From Acanthosepion pharaonis (taxonomy: Eukaryota > Mollusca > Cephalopoda > Sepiida > Sepiidae), in assembly GCA_903632075.3 (NCBI GenBank), contig CAHIKZ030000058.1:4185001-4249000 (forward strand): a DNA stretch of 64,000 nt, read 5' to 3'. Below are positions 57,005-64,000 of this stretch, piece by piece (within the stretch, counting starts at the first letter, position 1; every line of letters starts with the position of its first letter). The notes beneath the pieces were generated by a model. The model saw nothing but the letters and a program-made list of their open reading frames with translations. It did no database searches and was not told the origin of the DNA. The position numbers were made by a program, and so were the translations under genes.

Positions 57005-57344
57005 CATTTGGATATTTTTATTAAGCTGGTGCTTGATCTAAGCTTTAGGCTCACCTGAGCTATCTACAGAGTGGTTATACGGATATTTAAACAAAGATAT
57101 TCACCATCAAAGATGATATTCTGATATACTGACATAGGAGATTGCTATGCGGCGATAACGTTCACGGAATAGCCGACGCAGATCATAAATTCATGGTGCA
57201 TTTCTATGCCGTTGTATCACTTGAGAGGCCGAAATATTAACAACAGAACCATATGTCTAGATGCAATGTAATGTGTTATGACTAGTTTGAAATATAATTT
57301 TGTTGAGTGTGGGTTGCTTTGTTCTAATGCAGATGGCCTCCAAT
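57005..57344 (-). mobile_element. Penelope-like 3' UTR and terminal repeat
   Basis: Continues directly from the GIY-YIG frame. Its last 110 bp match 48,410-48,520, including a mutated CTGTAGATAGCTCAGGTGAG...AAAGC signature where the other copy has intact boxes. Confidence 0.7.
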
Positions 57345-57765
57345 ATCTAAATGTTCTTTGTACTGTGTGTATGTGTGAGTATTGTTGTGTTATATATAAT
57401 ATGTCTCATATTGTGTACATGGCCATTTATTTCTAAGAAATGTTGCTTAATAGATCTATGATTAGAAAGGTGATAGGTAAGACTACGTGATAGCGTGGTT
57501 GTAGTAAAACCAATATATGTACTGGGTTTATTATCAGTATCAGAGATACAATCGCTGAACGAGTATGTAAATTGATACACTACATTGGTGTAGTTGTGTG
57601 GTTGTAGGGTTATTGAAGACAGTGAGGGCAAATGTTTTAAATTTTTGATAGTATATAATGGGCTTAACTTGTTTATTATTATTAATGGGTTTAACATTTC
57701 TACCTATTATGTTTTTGAGTATTGTTTCACCATGTTGTAGTATGCACTTCACTGTCAAAGTGTTG
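57345..57765 (-). pseudogene. Penelope-like element C-terminus with GIY-YIG endonuclease
   Basis: The first frame gives ILKNIIGRNVKPINNNKQVK and PIIYYQKFKT. After a shift come LPSLSSITLQPHNYTNVVYQ, FTYSFSDC, KPSTYIGFTTTTLSRSLTYH and LSNHRSIKQHFLEINGH. V-V-Y...T-Y-I-G is the GIY-YIG signature, and L-S-R-S-L is where the catalytic Arg normally stands in L-S-R-R-L, so it is altered. The final H-x-x-I region follows. The RT domain is not present upstream. Confidence 0.85.
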
Positions 57766-57769
57766 GCAA

Positions 57770-58435
57770 CTAAACCGGCTACCCCACTCCAAGTTCTTGC
57801 GAGTGAGGCGGATTTTTAGCAACCATGTAAGATGAAAAATAAGAACTAACAAACGGTAGAAGAACTCTCGATGGGTCAACGGCCAGTTTACTTGAGGTGG
57901 TGTCTCAATAAACTACTGTGGAGAACGGGAAACCACTCCACTATTAATCCCAAGAAATACCATGTGTAACGGTTAGCTGCTCCAAAAGAGAATTTGCTGA
58001 GTTTGAGTTTCGGGAACCATTACCGTAAATCAAAAATCAAGTGGATTCCTGTGGCTTATTATTTTGCATAAATGTATCTTTCCTGATTGAAAAAAAATAC
58101 TTGTTAGATTTCCGTTAATAGACACATTTTCTTTGTGAAATTCTCCATCTGGTCGACATTAATCTCACTCTTTACAAAACAGAAATTCATACATGTCTGG
58201 CCACTGAAATAATGGTTGGGGGTGTTATACAACGACTACTGCGTGCAGAAATAATCATTTTTTTCAATTTTTTGGTTTCATATTATAGGATAAGCATCGA
58301 GATCCCGAATACTTATAAAAATTATTAAATCATATAAAATTAAATACAGAGGGTTCAGCTTGAAAAGGAAATTAATTTTAAATTGACCCCAAATTACGCC
58401 CATACGACGTAAATTCTGAAAATTTATGTTGAAAC
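57770..58435. other. No gene recognised
   Basis: No coding similarity or repeat landmark identified. Confidence 0.4.
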
Positions 58436-58439
58436 ATCG

Positions 58440-58640
58440 GTTCTCTTACTATAGCCGAAATTAAGCAACAACTAGCCTTGTCAGTACCAAGATGGGTGAC
58501 CCTTTGGGAATGTCTACCAGGTGTTGTAGGCTTGGATGTGCAGGTGGGGTAATGGATAACTGCTTGAAACTGGTAAACGGAGAGTCGAGTTCCGATTGCA
58601 GTCAGTCGGGTTCGTTATATTGATTTAAGTGCAAAATCTC
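58440..58640 (+). mobile_element. SINE-A: 5S-derived SINE
   Basis: CCGAAATTAAGCAACAACTA, GCCTTGTCAGTACCAAGATG, GGTGACCCTTTGGGAATGTC and CAGGTGTTGTAGGCTTGG follow the 5S rRNA 3' half. The body is GGGGTAATGGATAACTGC, GAGTCGAGTTCCGATTGCAG, then TCGGGTTCGTTATATTGATT, matching the other copies. Confidence 0.85.
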
Positions 58641-58774
58641 CTGGAAAAAGTTATGAAACCACTTTTTCTATCTCCAGCTATGGGTTAATTAATAGTACTT
58701 GTATCAGCAAATCGTTATTATCTCGAAAAACTTCTTATAATCCAAAATTACTTTCTGGCTTTCAATAGTTTTCA

Positions 58775-59012
58775 CCTTTTTTATATTTAGCAATAACGGA
58801 ACTAATATATATAATGGTATATTCAGGATATCTGATATTTTTCTATAGCTTTTGCCTTCCTTCCAATGTTTGATGATCGATTGCTTTTGCGAATTTGATA
58901 GTTCTTTAACCTATGATGATAGCTATTGTGTATGATTTGTGTACGGAGATAACCTTATATAAGAAACGAATTGCGGAATGTTCTAGATTGTTTCTGTTAT
59001 AAGGTAACTGGA
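58775..59012 (-). pseudogene. Tc1 5' fragment, inverted relative to the element at 59,848
   Basis: The minus strand reads ATTCCGCAATTCGTTTCTTA, CATCAAACATTGGAAGG and CAGATATCCTGAATATACCA. These equal 60,127-60,360 on the plus strand at most positions. It encodes the same helix-turn-helix start (SIIKHWK.GKSYRKI.DILNIP). Confidence 0.8.
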
Positions 59013-59019
59013 AGAATCT

Positions 59020-59847
59020 AGCAAAAGGTTGATAAACCATAAAAAAACAAATCAATCAATCAATCTCAATTTTTTTTTACTTTTTAAATTTATTATCTGG
59101 AATGCTTCATCGAAAGACGTACATAAAAAAATGATTCTAGATTTCGAATTTCATTTTTTTCTTTTTATAAAAATATATATTTTTTTTTACATTTGGCCTT
59201 TTATCACACGGAGAAAAGCTTACTAAAAAAAAAAAGTGATCAGTACTTAGGTGACTACTTAGAATCTGCAAGTACACTTAGTAGTGAGAGGCCTTTTGTC
59301 AGAGGGACCAAAGTTTTCTTATCATAGTTTTATTGTTGGGAGAAGAATTTTGCCAGCTTCTTCCAGCAAAGAATTGATCATCATCTTTGACAACATGCCC
59401 AACGCAGTTTATGGCTTTAAGGCCGTGTACATGTTGTCAAGAGCGCACTGTGCTATTAAAACATAGCCTTAGCGGTTCCGATGCAACAGGATTATTTCAA
59501 ATCTATTTTTGTTTTTATTGCCCGAAGGACAGCCATTTGTTGGACGAAACTAAAACTTGACCAGGAGCCGCATGAAGAAGTTAGGCTTTGAACAGTGTTT
59601 TGGTTAAGTGAAATAAGCTTTGTAAGTTTCATCGGAACGTTTACTAATATTAGAATGTTATTACACATTTGCATTTTACATTATTGCTATTTTATACTTG
59701 TGCGAATTGATAAATTTATCATTGGTTGCACTCGTAGCATTCATTTTTTCCAGAGTAATATTTTTTTTTTTGCATTTTTACGCTGAGTTAGGTAAAAATT
59801 GTTGTAAAACAAACAGTGGGAAGCAAAACAATTGAGCAGATTATATA
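59020..59847. other. No gene recognised
   Basis: Short plus frames, including a 60-aa one at 59,284 with IIIFDNMP that faintly recalls a transposase DN-P motif. Insufficient for a call. Confidence 0.4.
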
Positions 59848-60211
59848 CAGTGACGTAACTAAATATTCGTACACTATGAAATTTTTTAATTAACATAGTT
59901 ATAACTTATGAAAAATTTAAAATCCATACACTATATCTACACCTTTGCATAATGTTGCAATATGTAAGAAACAAACCTTTGTTATAAATGAAATTATGTG
60001 TTATTTATAAAACCTCAAGGCGAAAAAAGTATTCGTACAAAATATGTCTTTCATATCAAATGGCTTAAATTACTTTTATTTACATAATTCTTTGTAAAAT
60101 TTTGCTACATTCTTCCGATTATCTTCTAACCGGAATAATCTAGAACATTCCGCAATTCGTTTCTTATATAAGGTTATTTCCGCACACAAATCATACACAA
60201 TAATTATCATC

Positions 60212-61830
60212 ATAGGGTAAAGGCAAAGAACTATCAAATTCACAAAAAGAATCGATCATCAAACATTGGAAAGAACGCAAAAGCTATAGAAAAATAGCAG
60301 ATATCCTGAATATACCAGTATATATATTAGTTCCGTTATTGCTTAAGTATAAAAAGGTGAAAACTATTGGGAACAAATCGAGATTTGGTGCACCACGCTA
60401 GATTTCTCCCAGATAGATGAGACGAATTTGGCGCAAAGTTAAAAAAAATCCAATGATTGCTCGGAGAGAAATACAGGAAGAATTAAAAGCATCAGGTGTT
60501 ACTGTTACGAAGCGAACAATAAGCAATGAACTTATTAGAAGTCAACTAAGATCGCGTTCTCTAAAAAAAAAATCTACTACTATTAAAGAAACATTATTTA
60601 CATTATTTGGACTATTTACCTCATCTTTGTCGCCATATTTGTTACCACGTTTCGGTCGTTGTACGCTCCGGCCTTCTTCAGATGGTTGGAATATCGAACT
60701 TAACCCTTTATTTCGCTCACTGGGGTAGACTGTTCTAGTTCCACGTGCCATGTTTAATGGATATCAGATATCAGTTATCGCCTGTTAATTTCACTCTGAA
60801 AGTTCTCCACTGCCTTAACCGGATATTGAACTCACACACTTTGGGTCCTGTCACTGGATCTAACCAACGCCTTTATCCACTTGACGACACATGGCACAGT
60901 GGATAAAGGCATTGGTTAGATCCAGTGACAAGACCCAGAGAACGTGAGTTCAATACCCGATTAAGGCAGTGGAAAATTTGGAAAGGGGAATTAACAGGAG
61001 ATGATTTATAAATCACACCCATTAAACAAGGCACGTGAAGCGAGAACAGTGTACTCCAGTGAGCGAAAGAATGGGTTCAGTTTGACATTCCAATCACCTG
61101 AAGAAAGCCGGAGCGTACAACGAGCGAACCGTTGCAACAAATATGGCGACAAAGATGAGGACAATAGTCCGAATAATGTAAATAGTGTACATAATACCTC
61201 ATCTAAGAAATATACACAGATATTAAAGAAACGTAGGGATGCATAGTTAAAATTTGTTCGTGAGAATAAGAATGAACCTGATTTTGGGAAAGTTTTTATA
61301 AACAGATGAAGCAAAAATGAACGTATATCAGGGATTCACGTACGGAGAAAAGACGGCACAGCCTTTGCACAAAAGAACACAAACCCAGCGGTGAAATTTG
61401 GTGGTGGAAATATCATGGTTTGGTGACGTTATTTCTGCTAATCGTACTAGTAATTTGAGATAATAGAGGGTAGAAAGAATTCAAAAATATACTAAGGTGT
61501 TTTTGGATTCTAATTGGTTTTGGTCAATAGTAAAGCCTGGACTCCCAAATGAATGGGTTTTGCAATAAGATACCCTAAGATACGGTTAGATCTACGAAAA
61601 ATATCTTATTGAAAACAATGTCAATACACTCGAATGGCTGTCACAGTCTCCAGCCTTGAATCCAATAGAGAATTTGTAGCGTTTATTAAAAATTCAAGCT
61701 AATAAAAGATAAAACATCCTGGGCCTAAAGAGAATATGCAAAGAAGAATGGTGTAAAATACCAACGGGAACTTGTAACTCATTGATTAAAATCTACAGAA
61801 AGAGACTCATTGCTGTTAAATTGAGTAAAG
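60212..61830 (+). pseudogene. Tc1 transposase, split by a SINE dimer
   Basis: The start codon is ATA instead of ATG at 60,212. GKGKELSNSQKESIIKHWKE and YRKIADILNIP (HTH) follow, then MRRIWRKVKKNPMIARREIQ, EELKASGVTVTKRTISNELI. The insertion at 60,593-61,220 breaks it before KKRRDA*LKFVREN. Later pieces are DGTAFAQKNTNPAVKFGGGN, IMVW and PIENL. Stops and shifts occur throughout. The DDE motif is partly readable: the D of the D-E-A-K-like region is lost and the last acidic residue is in NPIE. Confidence 0.85.
60593..61220. mobile_element. SINE-D head-to-head inverted dimer with 12-bp target duplication
   Basis: TATTAAAGAAAC flanks both ends (60,581-60,592 and 61,221-61,232). The left arm runs minus and the right arm plus. 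They meet at TTATCCACTTGACGACACAT + GGCACAGTGGATAA. Each arm of about 300 bp has a tRNA-like head (TGGCACAGTGGATAAAGGC; GAGTTCAATACCC as B box), a body, CTGAAGAAGGCCGGAGCG and the GGCGACAAAGATGAGG tail. The arms differ by scattered substitutions. A target duplication of this length is typical of target-primed reverse transcription. Confidence 0.88.
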
Positions 61831-62639
61831 GATATGTTACAAAATATTATATGGGTATTATAATGTGTGCAAACTTTTTTACCTCTAAATTTTTTAATTT
61901 CATTAATACAAAAAAATTTCTGAATGTCTTTTTGCAATATGCTTTGGTTATTGCATAGATTATAATTTTTTTTAATAAAATCAATGTTAAATAAAAAAAA
62001 ATAAAGTGTACGAATATTTCTTTCCCCTTACTGTATATATAAAATGTATTCGACAATGGACTTTCAGCAGTAGTAACTGTGAGGATTTAAGTCTGTAACA
62101 CAGGTTTTTGTAATTACTTGATTTATTGATTCAATTTCTTTTTGAAGGCTTATCAATCCTTTGTGTATAATTTAAAACTGAAGCATACTTTGGCTTGTAT
62201 GAATATATATTCACATAGACAAACTGAGAAGGGGTGAAACGGAATTAACGCATGATGTTACCGAAAATGATACATGCAAAGGTTTGATCCAGTTGACACT
62301 CTTCAAGTTTAGGATCATCACATATTATTTTACGCGCGCAAATTTTCACATTTTTAACACAGATTACGGGAAGTCTGGATATTTCAACTGATGTTTCTTA
62401 GTGAAGTTGATTTAAGTTGTAAACGGGAAGTGTGAAGTTGGAGAATATGAAAAAAAATCTGAATTGTAAAATCGTTGAAATGGTAATATATGCTGTTTAA
62501 GACAGCCAGAAGCAAACTGATGTTGAGAATGATTTGTATATGAAAAAGAAAGTTAGGCATTGGTAATTAGAAAAGAAACGATAAAACAAAGCTAGTGTTA
62601 ACAATATGAGACAAGCATATGGTACAGTGTTAAGCGCAG

Positions 62640-62735
62640 ACACAGGATGCATGCTACAAAAACTCCTACAGAAGGTAGTGAATAAAAGCGAGAAAAAGGG
62701 TTAAACATCAACTGCAAGAAGACATAATAATTTTC
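62640..62735 (+). pseudogene. LINE RT scrap
   Basis: GCTACAAAAACTCCTACAGA, AGTGAATAAAAGCGAGAAAA and CAACTGCAAGAAGACA read KLLQKVVNKSEKKG and INCKKT. The corresponding block precedes the LINE piece at 44,340. Too short for a firm call. Confidence 0.55.
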
Positions 62736-62744
62736 TGTCTATAT

Positions 62745-63165
62745 TTCTGAGATGAGGTATTATGTACACTATTTACATTATTCGGACTATTTTCCTCATC
62801 TTTGTCGCCATATTTATTACAACGTTTCGGCCATTGTACGCTCCGGCCTTCTTCAGATGGTTGGAATGTTGAATTGAACCCTTTATTTCGCTCACTGAAG
62901 TAGACTGTTCTAGTTCCACGTGCCATGTTTAATGGATGTCAGTTATCAGTTATCTCCTGTTAATTCCCATCTCCAAATTCTCCACTGCCTTAACCGGGTA
63001 TTGGACTCACACTCTTTGGGTCCTGTCACTGGATTTAACCAACGCCTTCATCCACTTGAGGACACATGGCACAGTGGATAAAGGCGTTGGTTAGATCCCG
63101 TGACAGGACCAAAACAGTGGGAGTTCAATACCTGGTTAAGGTGGTGGAGAACTTTGAGAGGTCAT
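62745..63165. mobile_element. SINE-D head-to-head inverted dimer, right arm truncated
   Basis: The left arm is full length (CCTCATCTTTGTCGCC, CGTTTCGGCCATTGTACGCT, GGTCCTGTCACTGGA). It meets the right arm at ATCCACTTGAGGACACATGG + CACAGTGGATAAAGG, the same junction as at 60,890. The right arm stops after about 100 bp, just past its B box (GAGTTCAATACC). Confidence 0.85.
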
Positions 63166-63189
63166 CCATTAGACATCCATTAGATAAAT

Positions 63190-63294
63190 ATAAAAGTGAA
63201 CATTGAAATCAATACTCAGAGGCATCAGGCTGTTTCATGCTAGACGCAATCGTCAGGCCAGCCTGTCGCCTCTGAGTGTTGACTTCAATGTCCA

Positions 63295-63298
<4 letters not shown>
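63190..63298. mobile_element. GCGACAGG palindrome family copy
   Basis: GTGAACATTGAAATCAATAC + TCAGAGGC at the left pairs with GCCTCTGAGTGTTGACTTCA + ATGTCCAC at the right. The minus strand reads CTGACGA, a 13-nt hairpin, then GAAACAGCCTGAT, so the cleavage triplet GTC is changed to GAT. Stem I GGC/GCC is intact. Confidence 0.75.

Positions 63299-63358
<60 letters not shown>
63298..63358. repeat. (TA)n microsatellite
   Basis: About 60 bp of TA between the palindrome family copy and the mariner MITE. Confidence 0.95.
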
Positions 63359-63361
<3 letters not shown>

Positions 63362-63608
63362 GGTGTTCCAATTACTAGGACCGATTTTTAATGTGAATTA
63401 AGTTTAAGCTTGATTTTTTTTTCTTTCAGATTTGGCGGAGATCTGGGCGATATTATTTTTCACACATTATTGTCATGACGTAAATAACATGATCTGAAAG
63501 AGAAATAAACCAATTTTCATCAACAACTCTGATTTATTTACTGCTGACTTTGATCCATCTTAATGAAACTTCCTTAGATATAATCCGTCTTAGTGAAACA
63601 CCCTTTAT
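63357..63608. mobile_element. Mariner-derived MITE
   Basis: The left end AATGGTGTTCCAATTACTAG, an internal T tract, GGCGGAGATCTGGGCGATAT, TCATGACGTAAATAACATGA and the right end GAAACACCCTTTATA correspond in order to both ends of the mariner at 18,013-20,371. The transposase has been deleted. Confidence 0.82.
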
Positions 63609-64000
63609 AAAGTTATCACATGTCTACTCTTAGGTGAACAATACAATCAGGGAACTTAATAATCACGGAGGGTGAAATTATTCTCAATATGTAATAATCA
63701 GAGATCTTATTAAAATGCGGTTCTGAAAAATGATTTAAATAAAAAAAAAATTAACATCCACCCCCCCTCTATTAGGTACTTAAGAATAATTTCACTTAGT
63801 TATTCAAACGAAACTTAATGTTCATCTAAGATCAGATTTCTTGCGTTAGGTATTTGCCTTTTGACGTAGATAGAAAAATGCATTATGATCGTACAGCTTG
63901 ATTACATTTATTGATTATTTTTTACGGCTTGTCAACCCTTTGTAGGATTTGTAGTCGGGAAATGCTTGTAGATTGTAAGAATTTTCGATGGGGAGAAAAT
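63609..64000. other. No gene recognised
   Basis: AT-rich, with an A run and a C run near 63,742-63,768. Confidence 0.4.

Larger units (their letters stand above)
59848..62033 (+). mobile_element. Tc1-like transposon, interrupted
   Basis: The left end CAGTGACGTAACTAAATATT + CGTACACT and the right end AGTGTACGAATATTTCTTTC + CCCTTACTG are terminal repeats identical at the outer CAGT and the inner 15 bp, with TA beside both. Removing the 628-bp insert and one target copy leaves about 1.55 kb, the usual length for Tc1. Confidence 0.88.

Noticed and set aside
59284..59466. 60-aa frame with IIIFDNMP as a transposase or host exon
   Set aside because: The faint DN-P similarity is not backed by neighbouring transposase blocks in the right order.

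Overview
The window looks like non-coding, repeat-dominated DNA from a large animal genome, most likely a mollusc and probably a coleoid cephalopod (octopus or squid). I infer this from dozens of long (TA)n, (CA)n and (GATA)n tracts, from many decayed retroelement and Tc1/mariner fragments, from tRNA- and 5S-derived SINEs, and from the absence of any convincing host exon. I found no operon, CRISPR array or bacterial signal. Almost every open frame with recognisable protein similarity belongs to a mobile element, and nearly all of those are broken.

Layout. 0-7 kb: AT-rich DNA with Helitron-like ends, a 5S-derived SINE and TA tracts. 7-17.8 kb: LINE fragments, alternating 5S-derived and tRNA-derived SINEs, an internally deleted mariner and an R2-like LINE tail. 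18-20.4 kb: a mariner split by a 1,790-bp GC-richer insertion with TGT...ACA ends and a 4-bp target duplication (a solo-LTR candidate). 20.7-25.4 kb: a MITE, a tRNA-derived repeat, and a jockey-like LINE that keeps YADD and a poly-A tail. 26.9-29.6 kb: a Penelope-like element (RT plus GIY-YIG) joined to a second reverse transcriptase with a YRDD box. 30-44 kb: microsatellites, a second hammerhead candidate, two further copies of a microsatellite-bearing mariner, and GATA arrays. 43.9-45.1 kb: two LINE pieces in inverted orientation. 48-52.7 kb: a Penelope-like remnant split by a perfectly palindromic mini-mariner, then more LINE pieces. 54.3-54.9 kb: a tandem pair of intact hammerhead ribozymes 382 bp apart. 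55-64 kb: Helitron-like, LINE and Penelope 3' pieces, a Tc1 element interrupted by a head-to-head SINE dimer with a 12-bp target duplication, and a mariner-derived MITE.

The most interesting system is at 54,313-54,862. Two type I hammerhead motifs, each with all core nucleotides and a clean stem I and stem II, flank exactly one 382-nt unit that also carries a tRNA-like A box and B box. This is the architecture of a retrozyme, which would yield a small self-cleaved and circularisable RNA. A second hammerhead with one deviating base lies at 31,490-31,530. Looser CUGANGA-hairpin-GAAA signatures occur in the flanks of several Penelope-like pieces in the same window. Penelope-like elements are known carriers of hammerheads, so they are plausible mobilisers, but that link is inference here.
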